Of a stretch of DNA of 64,000 nt, positions 31,806 through 43,445 are shown piece after piece (positions within the stretch are counted from its first letter, which is position 1; each line of letters opens with the position of its first letter). The notes under the pieces are model-generated. The model did no database searches, was not told the DNA's origin, and worked only from the letters and a program-made list of their open reading frames with translations. A program made the translations under genes and the position numbers. Source of the stretch: Taudactylus pleione (Eukaryota; Chordata; Amphibia; Anura; Myobatrachidae); assembly GCA_031769625.1 (NCBI GenBank), contig JAUIMM010000124.1:6881501-6945500 (forward strand). The letters are read 5' to 3'.

Positions 31806-32586
31806 AACTGTGACATGTTTGGTTTTGGATCTGTATTTTTTGAAAAAATGTATAAAAACAGCTAAAATCACATAAGTTGGGCCTGTTTTTTGTTCCTACA
31901 TTATTTTTAACCTCAATAACATTAATTTCCAATAATTTCCAGTCAGTTTTAACCACCTCAGAGCTCACAATATGGTTTTTACCAATATTGGCCAGAGGAT
32001 GCAGCAAGCTGGCAGGCTAAATTAAGCGACAAAACAGTGGCACAAATGCACAGCATTTAAAAAAATATACAGAACACCTATGAAACATTGCTACAAAGTA
32101 GTGGCAGACAGGATGGCAGTTTAAAGAACTATACAATGCCATAGAAACCAAGAATGTTTTCATTTATCCAGAACTAGATCAGAGGCCTGAGGGCAGTACA
32201 GGGAAATGGAGGTGGCATATGTAGTGGAAGGCAGGTAAAGGATTGATTGATTAATTGATTAATTGACTAATCGATTGATTAATCTCTTGATTAAAAATAT
32301 TTAATTTGAGATGTGGAGCAAACTTTTAAAAAACCAAATCCAAATTTGAGTTTAATTTTTAATTAAAGCAACTGCAAACTGATCCATGCAGCACATCACA
32401 GGCCTCAGGAGTAAGGACAATACAAGAGATTCAAATAGCCTTGCAAGAGACAGAAGACCATCGCAAATGCACTCCAAAAAGTATACAAAAAATTGAGACA
32501 TAGAATATATAAATCAATGTTCTATTTTGCAGCAATTGAGAAGAGAAAAGGCCATGAAAAAATACATGATTGATTGGTTCATTATT

Positions 32587-32619
32587 TAATTAATAATAAT
32601 AATAATAATAACAATATTT

Positions 32620-32650
<31 letters not shown>
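32587..32650. repeat. (AAT)n microsatellite
   Basis: An imperfect AAT/AATA repeat of about 64 bp. Confidence 0.9.
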
Positions 32651-32655
<5 letters not shown>

Positions 32656-32899
32656 TGTGAGATGGGGCCTATATCGAGAGCTGTTTTGCAGCAACTGAGA
32701 CAAGGCCATAAAACTATACTATTTAAATAGCCAAGGATTCCTGACAAGGCTTGCAAGAGGAGCTGGCCGTACTACCCCCCTCCTCCACAATAGTTTGTTT
32801 ATGACTTGGACCACATTTATCACCACATTATTTCCAGATAAAAATGTGTTGCAAATTAGTAATGTGTTATGGCAATAATAAAATAACCAATTAAAATGT

Positions 32900-34700
32900 T
32901 TGTCGTCAATGCAAAAAAACAGCTTAAATAAAGCAAAGTGAGTCTATACAAGGGCCTCTATATAGCACTTTTTTCCTCCTAGTAGTCATAGGGACTGTCT
33001 GACATGCTTATATGTACATTGTCATAAAAATAATCCTCCACCATTTTATGGATAGAAGTGTCACTCATTTTGTGCAATTATTTTAGACCTGATCAGATGT
33101 CAAAATGTTGACTCATCCTCATCACCAGTGGGTCTCTTGGGAAAGCTGAGTTGTTTTTCCTGGCAGCAGCAGTTGCAGGAGAAACTGAAGAAGGAGACAT
33201 TGCTGTGTCATGTGCCACTTGAGCTGACAACTTGCTCACAAGGAGCTTTTTGCACCTCTTATGATCTGTGTCAGTTGGAAAGAAAGACATGGCCTATGAC
33301 TTAAACCTAGCAGCAAGCATGGTCACCAAAATGTAGTGATCCAATTTCAAGATGTTGACAACCCTTTGATCCTGTCAAAGCGCATAAAGAACTACAGATC
33401 CAACATACTTGGCAGATTCGCTTTGTTTCATCTCCTCCTTCAGTTTCTTGAGGTGCTGTTCCAGTAGTCTATTTAAGAGAATCACCTGAATCAAGCTGGC
33501 AGTGACTGTCATACTTTTGATGGTTTAAGCACCTTGCATAACATGGAAAGTATTCTCCACTGTGCTGGACTAAGGTACATTTTCCCTTCTCTCCCTATGT
33601 CAAGGTTTGTTGTGTAGGTTTGGATGACTTGTTGCTGATCCTCCATTTGCTGAAGCACATAAAGGGTGGAATTCCACCTTGTTACTACCTCTTGGTTCAG
33701 TTGGTGGTATGGCATTTTTTTTGGTCCACAGGCAGCATCTCCAGCATGCACTTATCATTTGATTGTGTGCGCAAAACATGGGATGTGTTCAAGTTCACCC
33801 AGTTGTAAAGCTCTTATAATATTTGTTGCATTATCAGAAATGACAAATCTTGAGAGTCCTAGCAGGGTAAGACATTTTACTATGACATCCCTTAGTTTTT
33901 CTAACAGGTTGACACCAGTATGCGTCTTAGTAAATCCAGTGATACAGAGAATAGCCTACCTGTGAATGAGTTGGCATAGTTTGTTAGATGCTGCTGAAGG
34001 TTATACACCTTCCCAGTGTGCTGTCACAGTCATGTAATCTTTAGTTTGACCTGCACCACTTGTCCACAAGTGGATAGTGGGTACAATGACATTTTGTAGG
34101 CCAATAACTAGCTTTATTGTTACTGTTCTGGTACAGGTGAGGGATTGCTTTTCTGGTAAAATGGAATTGAGATGGAGTTTGGTAGCAGGGACACATGATC
34201 TCAATTAACTGTCTAAATGAAGATTAATTAATGGCAGATATTGAATCAGTTATAATACTAGCATAGCCATCATGGCTTTAGTGATCAGTTATGCAGCATG
34301 GTGCAACTGTCATAATGCTTATGGATTCTTCTTAGGAATTTTGGGAAGGGAGGAGTCAGTTAGCTTTAGCAAATGTGATGCAGGACTACCTCTGTTCATT
34401 AATGTGATGATTGATGATGAAGGTGTTGGCGGTGGAGATGAAGGTGCCGGGATCTAGCTGAGAGAAGGGAGCTAACTGATGCTGGACTGCTTGTTATTAT
34501 TTTAGCATAATTTCCATAATTTTCCAAAAACTTTCCATGAACTCGCTGCAAATGATGTAACAGGGAAGAGGTTCCTAGATGGTTAACATCCCTACCTCTA
34601 CTTACTTTGGCTTTACAAACGCTACAGATGGCTTGACAATTGTTTTCAAGATTTGGGCAAAAATAATTCCACACATAAGAGGTGGATTTTTTGGTCTTAT
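32900..34700 (-). pseudogene. hAT transposase remnant with BED zinc finger
   Basis: From 34674 on the minus strand it reads MWNYFCPNLENNCQAICSVC, then KAKVSRGRDVNHLGTSSLLH and HLQRVHG: a BED finger with C-x-x-C and H-x-x-x-x-H intact (about 34540-34660). Further down, 33509-33751 gives LNQEVVTRWNSTLYVLQQME and KVLKPSKV, the catalytic-fold insertion region, and 33093-33290 a linker. Near 33020-33060 a KMVEDYF...MSDSPYDY segment is the start of the C-terminal dimerisation domain, with stops; the rest of that domain is lost. At least five frame breaks. It corresponds domain by domain to the copy at 56548-59039. Confidence 0.78.
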
Positions 34701-35110
34701 GACAATAGCCTTCTTCTTATCAAGGGCAAGAAATGCTTCCACTGGTGCGTCACTTACACAAACAACATCCTCAACATCAACATCCTCATTAACACCGGCA
34801 TCAGCTACACAAATACCCCCTCAATCTGTTGCTTTTTCACAGTAGCATTGTTGATTTTTATGTCACCATCTTTACTGCCTAACCCCACATTTGCAGAGGT
34901 TGCAGAAATGGTGGAAGGAGACTTCTCTACAAGTACAATATCAGAAATGTCAGACTCACACACTCGTGGACACCCTTAGACTCTTTCGGAAGACTCAGTT
35001 TCTTTAAGACTGAGTGAGAAGGTGTTGCATTGTCATGTGAGGTTACAGAAGAAGATGCTTGAACCACAACTTACAAATAAAGACCAAGGCCTGGGTCTTT
35101 CCTTGCCACT

Positions 35111-35696
35111 GCATGTGGTGTATGGCATTTGGCAATTCTATATTCTTCTGCAGTAAACTTTCCCTTTATTATTAGAGGTGATGTTTTTTATTTAACATTG
35201 TAAAATATTGTTTTGATTTCAGGTGCACTGTTGAGTCGAGACCTGGACCCCATCAGAAAGCTGAAATCTGGATGGGTTAATTTCAAAAATATATATCACA
35301 CCTCTTTTGCCTTATGTGTATAAGGATGTTTGCTGCATTTCGACTCTGTTCCTTTATCTGCATTGGGACCAACAGTTGCACACATTGCATAATATTTTTA
35401 AGTGTTTCCTAAGTATAGGTCTAGTGGTGCAATGTGTTACCATTTGTTGCTATGCTTTTCCTGTAATTGCATAGACAACCTCACTTTTAGTACTTGATAT
35501 TTTTGCTGAATACTCACAGGCAGCAGTTTTATCTCCCTCCCAGACCACCAATATAGGTTTATATGTTTTTACAAGATATTGAAATTGTTAAAAATCCTTA
35601 AGTACAGTACAATAAACTGCTGCTTCCAAAGTGGGGTACTGGACACCCACTATATATATCAGTAATATAAGTAAAGTGCAGATAATTAGACTATGG
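35111..35696. other. Spacer without recognisable features
   Basis: About 590 bp of AT-rich DNA. It may contain the lost 5' end of the minus-strand hAT, but no terminal sequence is visible. Confidence 0.4.
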
Positions 35697-36198
35697 GGCT
35701 GATTCAGCATTGACCACAGTTTCACAATTATTGGGAATCTGCTCTGTGAATGTGCAGAACATGTCCTGCATGATCGCAGGCAGCCCCTGCTATGCTTCTG
35801 CCTGATTGACAAACAGAGTCATTTACGGGGCAGTGCAGGGGCGGGGACGGCTGGCGTTCCCGGAAATGGGGCGTGTCTGCCCCATTTTCTGGGAGTATCA
35901 GGGCCAGGGACTGCATCCATGGACAACGTTTCCTGGCCTCGCAGGCTTGGAAAGTCTGCGTAAGCTGAGGCTTACTTAGCTGGCCGGCGACACGGTGCTA
36001 TCCACCATCGTGACCCATGGTCGCGATGGTGATCCCAGCCTGTAACCTCGCTCGCAGTGCTGGGATCGCAAAGGCAGCAGGTGGTGTCAAGGGGGTTCAA
36101 GCACCTCCTGCTGTATTTGCTTATTAGCAAGGACGGGTGTGCAAGGCTGCTTACGTCCAACTTTGCAATTCCATCATACGCTGAATAACCCCCTATAT
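35697..36198. mobile_element. GGCCTGATTCAGC-type element (copy 7), inverse of copy 4
   Basis: Begins GGGGCTGATTCAGCATTG and ends near CATACGCTGAATAACCCCC, giving inverted ends. Internal GGTCGCGATGGTGATCCCAG and CAGTGCTGGGATCG match copy 4 on the other strand. Confidence 0.62.
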
Positions 36199-37547
36199 CA
36201 TTTATTATAATAAAACACATACTAAGACAATGAAAAAAAGATTGTTTAAAAATTGACTGTAATGTCAGTGATCATACGATGCTTTCTGTAATGTAACAGT
36301 CCAAAGCCAAATATAACAATCAATTACTAGAATTTGTTAGTTGAAGTACAAAACTTTATTTCAGCATAAACTCAGTAATGTGTTGTGGGCACAGATTTTG
36401 AATATAGCTTTCCTGATTTTGGTCCAAGAAGTCACATAATACAGTTATTACCTGGAGAAGTTTTGCAGCAAAGTTAATTACTGAATGTTAGTTTTAAAAT
36501 AGCATCTTAATTTTCTGCCTCAGTATATACACACTCATGGTGATAATTAAGTATTGCAATATGCAATGTCACAGCTTCTGCTAATGAAGTCTGAGAAAAC
36601 AGCATATATCAGTTCATTAATAGCTGATTATTTTCATGTACAGTCATTTCAGCAGAAATGCAGTACATACACTACATTCTTGGGTCACAGCCATAAAGTC
36701 TGAGTCACATAAAAGAGATAAAGCAGGTTGAACAGGATTTGGTGACAGCTTCACCGCCTCTTAGTTAAATAAGTTTTGTCATTTGATAGTAGCAAAGTTC
36801 ACTACAAATCTCACCATTCCTGTTTCTAGAATATTTAAGATTAGCCTCTGGGTATTAAACTCTGGTAGCAGAAGGCTTCATTCAAGCCTGGTGCCTACCG
36901 AGTGTTGTAGGAAGTACAGTAGCAATGTGACATTTATACTGAATAGCACTGTTACATAACAAATGGTACTTTTCTCTATTAAACCTGATTATTTGTCTGT
37001 CCCACAGTGACATCACAACAGAAACTATATATACATTATATTCAAAGTCATTGCATATGTTTCTGCTCTTATTTACTTAAGACTGGCACATACACAATGT
37101 ACATTGCCATAATATCTATTGTTTACCAAAAGGTTTATAGTTGTAGCATACTTGTCTACTTTATGGTCTTCTCTACTGGGAGATCCTAAAGGGTAGGTGC
37201 AAGGGGCAAGGGTGGGTAGAGTAATAATTCAATATGTGCAATCATGTACCGCCTCCTGCTCAATCCACAATGCATAGCATTGCTCCGATGGGGGAGGAAC
37301 CATGATTATCTGATTCTTAACCCACCACTTCTTTAACCTGCTAGAATTATGAAGGCGAGATGTAGGATAGCAGCCCACTCATTGGGGACTCTCGCAGACA
37401 TTCTGGGAGAGAAGGTGAGTATGAGTAAACAGGAGGATATACTATAGTGTACATTGCCTCAGTTATTAATAGAAATGCTAAAGCACTGGGGAAAATATAT
37501 AGCCATCTATGAATTCATTTTAGACTTCCAAAGCCAGAAACAATGCC
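36199..37547. other. Ordinary intronic sequence; nothing recognised
   Basis: About 1.35 kb of AT-rich DNA without a frame, terminal repeats or internal repeats that I can support. It is a candidate for original (non-transposon) calpain-9 intron 1 sequence. Confidence 0.45.
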
Positions 37548-38339
37548 CAGGGCAGCTGAGAGTGGTGACGGGCCTGGGTACTGGGGGAAAGTGGCCAAAT
37601 TGGGGAGGCGTGATCACAACCCATACAAATTTTTTTTTTTAAAGTATACACTGCACAGGGGGGCACCAGGGGGCTGCTCAGCCAGGGGCAGATCCAGGGG
37701 TGAAGGGGGGGGGGATCATGCAAGAAGAGAGATGACTGGCTACTGTTGTTCGGTGGCAGCAGCCTCCCTGGACCCTAAGCAGCCCAGCACACAGCGGCAC
37801 ATGAGACTGCTGAGCAGAAGTAGTCAGTCCTCTATCTCCCTGCCGAATGTTTCTCTGCTTGTTACTGGGAAGGAAGGTGGACTCCTGCAACAAGCCTAGG
37901 CCCCCTTTTGGCACCACTGACAATGCCTGGAGATATAGAATGGGAATGGTAGAAGTGGGTAATTGTAGGTTCAATACAGTACAGTATGTGTGTGTTCACA
38001 TAATTCTCAGACTCAGACTTGGACACAGAAAAAGCCATTTGTGGTGCTGGAGGGTTGGTGCAAGTATATGATGAGTGTCAGCAGCAGCAGGGGCTTTGAG
38101 AGGGAGATAGGGGGAAAGCTGTGTGCTGGGCTGCAGTGGGAGGGTGCTCGTGGCTGCGAAGCAGCAGCCGCAGCAGTCTCCTATGCCTGTGCGTGGGCGC
38201 AACCACACTGATCATGCCCCCCTCTGGCTTTGTGCAGGGCTGAGGGGCTCACAGTGTCCCCTAAGGGGGTGTGGCCAAGCTTGCCATGATTATGCCATGT
38301 CCCCTTCCCCTGGGCCTGGCATGGCTCTCAATGCCCCTG
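37548..38339. mobile_element. Nonautonomous hAT, CAGGGC...GAGAG ends
   Basis: The left end CAGGGCAGCTGAGAGTGG and the right end GGCTCTCAATGCCCCTG are inverted and share the CAGGG...GAGAG pattern of the clean copy at 54589-54970. The interior has CAGCCCAGCACAC and GGGGGTGTGGCCAAGC-like blocks also found there. The 8-bp flanks do not match, so it may be nested: a second CAGGGGCAGATCCAGG terminus lies at about 37682. Confidence 0.58.
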
Positions 38340-38390
38340 ATCAGCTGTGTATTAACCTCTCTCAGTTGATATTGTTTAAACCTATAGCAC

Positions 38391-38520
38391 AGGGGTTCCC
38401 AAACTCTGCCAGCACAGGCCAGGTTTTAAGGATATCCATGCTTGTATTTAATTACATTTGATATTATATATGCCACTTATTTTACAATTAACCAAGATTT
38501 AGAAGTGTCAAGGAAATATT
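38391..38520. mobile_element. hAT-type terminal fragment (CAGGGGTTCCCAAACT)
   Basis: CAGGGGTTCCCAAACTCTGCC is the well-known terminal pattern of vertebrate Charlie-type hAT elements. Only this end and about 100 bp of AT-rich interior are visible. Confidence 0.5.
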
Positions 38521-38525
38521 CTATG

Positions 38526-39250
38526 GGCCGTATTCAATTTGAGGCGTTAAGTCCAGATTCGCGGTAATTTACCTCCGATGATGTCATTATCGCCTGTTTT
38601 AGTTTTACCCCGTATCCAATTTCAATGACTTTTCGCCTAGGCGGAAAGTAAATACAATGTAATAGGTGGTAAAGTATCACCTATGAATGGCAGGCAGTAA
38701 AAAGTGCAGAATTGGGGTTTTTGGGGGCAACGTTTCGGGAACCCCCATGCAGCCTTCAGACAGTCCCCCAAAGGTAATCTGTGTAAAAAAAAAAAAAACT
38801 TAAGGACACCCCAAAAAACTTACTTTGAAAAAGGGGGTGAAAAAATAAATAAAGTGGGGTACCAACTTAAAAACTAGCGAACTTGACTCGGGGGGGGGGG
38901 TCCCCAAGTATGCCCCAAGTGTTTTTTGATTTCAGGTGTTTGCGGCAGGTGGATTTTTCACAATTTTTTTAAGTCACTTTAGCAAGTTTAAAATATGCTG
39001 ACCCCCATTTTCAAGTACCCCACATTTGATGGGCATAGTTGTTTTGCCCGAAAAAAACTTCTAAATGCTCTTCTGCATCACCTTATTCAAAGCCGCATTT
39101 ATGCACCTGCCTATTAGAAACTCCTGACTTCATTCAGGAGTTAAAAATGGGGGTACCCTTTGTCCTCCCCTATGTCGACACTTCTTTTTTAGGGGGGTCC
39201 CTAGAATATTTCCTGAAAATTCCCGTTTTGTTTAACCTGTAAAAAAATGG
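38526..39250. mobile_element. Truncated relative of the GTATTCAAT MITE at 25351
   Basis: GGGCCGTATTCAATTTGAGG, GATGATGTCATTATCGCC and TTTCAATGACTTTTCGCC align with 25355-25455. AGTACCCCACATTTGATGGG-like and GGGGGTCCCTA-like blocks near 39010-39205 match 25840-25995. The right inverted end is absent, replaced by the next repeat. Confidence 0.6.
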
Positions 39251-40320
39251 GGTAAAAATTTACAAAAAAAAATGACATAAGGTCCCCCCCCAAAAGGCAA
39301 ACCAGCCCCAGGCTTGCCAGCCAGTGGTGGTTTCTATAAATATGGGGAACAAAAAGTGTAGGGTTCCACCGTATTTTAGAAACCAACCCAAGGCTGCAGG
39401 GACCAGTTCTGGTTTTAAATATAAGGGTAAAAAAAACGTGGGGATCCCACTGTATTTAAGACCAGCACCAGACCCAACTGCCCGGGGTGTAATGCCACAG
39501 CCTGGAGACCCAATCACTGGGGCTCCAGGTCCAAAGCATTAGCACCCCAAATCGGTCAGCGCAAGCCGGTGATCTCGGGGGAGTCGGGGACCCCCCAAAG
39601 AAGGGTCCCCCCCCTCCTGAGCACCACAGGCTTACGCTGAAGCCCGGGACTCTTCCCCATACCCCTGGCTTGGTGGGTATAGAGGTAATGGGGGGGCCAA
39701 ATAATGTAAAACTATTGTGTTTTACAGTGGAACTACAAGTGCCAGCATGCCTGCCATTTTGCACTTGTGGAACAACAAGTGCCAGCAGACATGTGGCACC
39801 CGTAACTTCACTGTAAAATAAATAGTTAAAAAAAGACAAAACACACACACGGTCACAGTATAACTATTACACACACCTACACATTCACACATACTTACCT
39901 ATACCAGATGTATCGGTCCCCTTGTCCAGTATAATATCCTCAATACATGGCTCTGCAAAGAAAAATTCATACTCACCTATATCTTGGCACTGGTCTCCGC
40001 AGTAATCCAGGTACTTGGCAAAACAAAAAAACGAGTATACATGACCCACGCAACAGCTATCAGTATGTGTTTTACCACACATACTCATAGCTCCCAAATG
40101 CCAGCTGACGCAACATACACGGAGCTGGCAGTCCTGAGAGCCAATCAGCGGCCGCGCTGACTGTAGAGCGGCTGCTGATTGGCTCCGGTAACTGACAGTT
40201 CCCACGTGGTGTGACTCGCCCATGTGGGAACTGTCAGTAGCCGGAGCCAATCAGCGGCCACTCTACAGTCTGCGCGGCCGCTGATTGGCTCTCGGGACTG
40301 CCAGCTCCGTGTATGTTCCA
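39250..40320 (-). mobile_element. ATTGGCT-palindrome family, inverted copy
   Basis: On the minus strand it reads the same blocks as 23990-25010: a hairpin of ATTGGCT boxes, the CCAGCATG...CTGGCACTTG block (39740-39810) and CCTACACTTTTTGTTCCCC with AACCAGCACCAG-like segments. It terminates at the large palindrome at 40113-40315. Confidence 0.55.
40113..40315. repeat. 203-bp near-perfect palindrome with four ATTGGCT (CCAAT) boxes
   Basis: CATACACGGAGCTGGCAGTC at the left and its inverse ending at 40315 start two arms of about 92 bp around a short centre (GTGTGACTCGCCC, about 40208-40222). Each arm holds two AGCCAATCAGCGG blocks. The arms differ at only a few positions, so the palindrome is recent or maintained. 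Strong cruciform potential. Confidence 0.88.
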
Positions 40321-40359
40321 TCCATCCATCCTACAGAGCTGGGTGCCATACTCTCCACT

Positions 40360-41352
40360 CAGAGCCAGGGCTGTAACTAGGGTGGTGCGGCACAGGACAC
40401 CGCAGGGCAGGAGGCAATGCTTGGGTCAGTCAATTTTCTGTTTATATAATCACTCTCTTGTAGCTTCCTTTTCTTTTATCCCCATTATCTCCTAGTTTCC
40501 CCATCTCCTTCCTGTCTGACCCCCCTTTATCTGGTAACCCCCCCCCCCAAGCACCTAACACAAATATTTTAAAATACTATCATACCTGGGATTCAAACCT
40601 ATCACGTCTCACATGACAGTTCTACACCTTAAACATGGAGCTATCTGCCCCGCAATTTCTGATGGCAGCCATTTACCTTTGCTGGTGAGTGTACCATACA
40701 TGAATCTCCCCACCGCTGATATTTGCTGCATATACACTACAAGTAGTCCTCTTTCTATACCTACAGTTGGTGATCTCCACTGCTGGCTCCAGGCTTGTGC
40801 ATGGATGTTCTGATGGACAAATCCAGCTGCAGCTTGACCAGTGCTCTATTACATGTAGAGATGGAGAGTTATACTGCATAATTATTGTGTGTCATCACTG
40901 CAGCCATTGGATTCACACTGTATTTGGCAGTGACACCTGGATAACAGTGGTGCAATAAGATCAGTAACCCTTTATCATTGTAAGGGACAAATCAGATTAG
41001 TCATGCCCCTTCCTCATGAGGCCACACCCCTTTTTTGGGTACACATCTTATATCTCTATTTGAAAGATAGGGGGCTTTATGGTGCCCTGTGCTGGCCTTG
41101 CCCCCTGACTGCATAATGTCATGCCGAGGGGGTGGGGCCACCAGCGCTGGTAAGGACAGCAGCACTGACGGAGCAATCTCAGTGCTGTTGCTGTACAGGC
41201 TGTTGGCTGCATGTCTGGATGCTCATGTCTGGCTGCAATAGTGACATTGGCTGCAGGGTGCCATTCCAGACACCCTGCTAGCCAGATGCAGAAACCATGA
41301 GGCAGCGGTGGTGCTGCCCACAGAGCCCTGAGCATCCCTAGTTATGACCCTG
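40360..41352. mobile_element. Nonautonomous hAT (993 bp) with exact 8-bp target duplication
   Basis: TCTCCACT is present at 40352-40359 and 41353-41360. The left end carries CAGGGCTGTAACTAGGG after six extra bases (CAGAGC); the right end is CCCTAGTTATGACCCTG, its imperfect inverse. No transposase. The interior includes a possible tRNA-like stretch on the minus strand around 40590-40650 (GGTTTGAATCCCAGG at its end), which is weak. Confidence 0.8.
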
Positions 41353-41360
41353 TCTCCACT

Positions 41361-42085
41361 ACTTTTTTTTATTATTATCAGATTCACATGATTCATGTTT
41401 TTACTAACAGTCGGTATATGTAATGATGACTGGCAAGTCTAACAAGAAATATGTCAGTTTACACTTGGGTTGACATAGACGCTGCAATATTGATATCAGG
41501 CAATTGTCCCAATGTCACAGTGTGTGATACAAACGCAAGCATAATGCCTGGTAACAATCTGACTGAAATAAAATGTATTACTCTTGTGCGTGATTGCACC
41601 CAGTGTAGATGATGGTAGTTTGGCTGCTTGGTCAAAGCACGAAGCACAGTCGTAGTGCGAAATTGTGTATTTATTTTACTGGAAGCATAATAAATGTAAA
41701 TACAGCAATTAAAACATAACTTGAATAAGGAAAAAACTAGCTATTACATCACATGTTCACCAATTACAAAAGATCTGTCAAATAAACTAAATGCAATAAT
41801 CCAACAACCACACCTAAGTATAACAGCCCTCATTGCATATTTACATGTTATTATCAGTGTTACGCTTAACATCATACGCAAACAGTCTATGAATCCAACT
41901 CCAACTTTGCATTACCTGTACTATGTAGATAGAATACATCAGTACTGTATTGGAAACTTACATGATTCAGCTTATTTATTCTAACCCATTCATGCCAGAT
42001 AATGCATGTCATCCCCTGATAAGAGTGTGTTTTATCATGTAAGAAAAAACAGTATAGCAGCTCCCAGTAATATTAGTTATACACT
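41361..42085. other. Ordinary AT-rich intronic sequence
   Basis: About 725 bp; the 87-codon frame at 41721-41984 has no recognisable motif and is probably chance. Confidence 0.4.
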
Positions 42086-42086
42086 G

Positions 42087-42262
42087 GGGGTAAATTTACT
42101 AAGATGGGAGTTCTATTAAAAAGTGATGTTGCCCATAGCAACCAATCAGATTCCAGGTATTATCTTCAAGAAGGTGCTAGGTAAATGAGAAGTATAATAT
42201 GATTGGTTGCTATGGGCAACATCACTTCTTAAATAGAACTCCCATCTTAGTAAATTTACCCC
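42087..42262. mobile_element. 176-bp palindromic MITE, GGGGTAAATTTACTAAG ends
   Basis: The two halves are nearly perfect inverse copies (GGGGTAAATTTACTAAGATG ... CATCTTAGTAAATTTACCCC), including GTTGCCCATAGCAACCAATC and its inverse. CTGG overlaps both ends as a possible short target duplication. The ends resemble those of the larger element at 23592-25347. Confidence 0.85.
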
Positions 42263-42372
42263 TGGTAGTCATATTGTACCACATCAAGGAGCACTCCTTG
42301 TCTGCTAATGCACAGTCCATGCAACTGAAAAGTCTGCAGTGCATTTGTGAGTCTTCATATAGTACTAATAAA

Positions 42373-42551
42373 TAGAGGTGTGCGGTTTGGTTATACTCGG
42401 ATTTACTCGGATATGTTCGGTTATCATAAACGGCATCATATTGGCTACCCTGCTCTCATTTGTTTTGGATAGCCACTAAAATAAATCCCAAATAATCCAA
42501 ATTTACGGTAACGGCGATAAGAACCGAAAAAACCGAACCCGCACATCTCTA
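42373..42551. mobile_element. 179-bp hAT MITE with exact 8-bp target duplication
   Basis: CTAATAAA at 42365-42372 and 42552-42559. The ends TAGAGGTGTGCGG and CCGCACATCTCTA-type inverse belong to the same terminal type as the full hAT at 55347 (TAGAGATGAGCGG). The interior is CGGATTTACTCGG / AACCGAAAAAACCGAACCCG-like. The full element's transposase is a natural candidate for having moved it. Confidence 0.88.
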
Positions 42552-42587
42552 CTAATAAAGGTGAAATCACTATATTAGGTTATAGGC

Positions 42588-43137
42588 CCTCATTCAGAGC
42601 CGTACGCTCTGAGCAGAGCGCACGCTCTGCATGAGGGCCAGGCTCCATTTTCATGGAGCGTCCTCCTGGACGCTCGTATAGCTGTGGGTCACCACCCACA
42701 GGCTATACGAGCGTGCATTTTGATGGCCGCGATGGTCGTGACCATCGCGACCATCGAAATTGCGAGCCGGAGCCTGCGGTTGAGGTTTTCAACCGCAAGC
42801 TCCGGAGTGATTTTGGCTCTATCAGAGCCAAAATCACTCCCACTGACATCACTAGTGATGTCAGTGGGCCGGCTTCTGACGGGAGGCGTTCCCGTGGGAA
42901 CGCCCCCGTCAGGGAGGCACGCCCCCGGCACGCCCACCAAAGGGGGCGTGCTGTCAATCAACATTGACAGCACGCCCCCTTTGATCGGACACAACGAGCG
43001 AAGGAAAGTCCTTCGCTCGTCGTGTCTGGCGCATGCGCACGACGGAGCTCCCTCCGTCGTGCGCATGCTCAGTGCAGACCATCGACCCACTTGCGAGCGG
43101 ACAGCCGCTCGCGAGTGGGTCTGAATCAGGCCCATAG
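42588..43137. mobile_element. GGCCTGATTCAGA family MITE (copy 9), 550 bp
   Basis: The ends TAGGCCCTCATTCAGAGC and GGTCTGAATCAGGCCCATA are inverted. The interior is a chain of palindromes: GCTATACGAGCG pairs, CATCGCGACCATC, TTTGGCTCTATCAGAGCCAA, GGCGTTCCCGTGGGAACGCC, GGGGGCGTGCTGTCAATC pairs, GAGCGAAGG pairs and CGTCGTGCGCATG pairs. Frames of 84-148 codons on both strands are by-products of this structure. Confidence 0.8.
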
Positions 43138-43445
43138 TTATGTAACAGCATTAACCCCAGAATAGGTAAGAATGCAAACATCTGACACCTACAGTATCTT
43201 AATGACTGACATATTTTAAAACCCTACGTGTTAAGCTAAACTGCATTTTTTCTCGCCCTGTCATACCCTGAAGGCTGAGGGTGATTTTGGTTTAAGCATA
43301 GCTAAAGTAAATTAAAGAAATATAAATTGTGCTTCTTAACCTAATTGAGCTGTTGTGCACATAAAAATATATATAAGACCTGTGCTGTATAATGCAGCTC
43401 AAGTAAAGGGTTTCAAGTTGGTCAAAAGTATATGAGCGCTGTGTG
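43138..43445. other. Ordinary intronic sequence
   Basis: About 300 bp with nothing to report. Confidence 0.4.

Larger units (their letters stand above)
31816..35110 (-). mobile_element. Decayed hAT transposon, minus orientation
   Basis: The left side (31816-32040) matches, on the minus strand, the 3' end of the hAT at 55347-60122 (TTTGGTTTTGGATC, AACAGCTAAAATCACATAAG, GGATGCAGCAAGCTGGCAGG). The middle carries transposase remnants in the order expected for minus-strand transcription. Terminal repeats are not preserved at either side. An (AAT)n tract at 32587-32650 and other filler interrupt the 3' part. Confidence 0.72.

Noticed and set aside
41721..41984. 87-codon frame with hydrophobic stretches
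   Set aside because: Isolated, AT-rich, without family motifs or splice context; it could be chance.
42653..43135. Overlapping 104-148-codon genes on both strands
   Set aside because: They lie wholly within a palindrome-chain MITE; mirror frames on both strands are expected from its structure.
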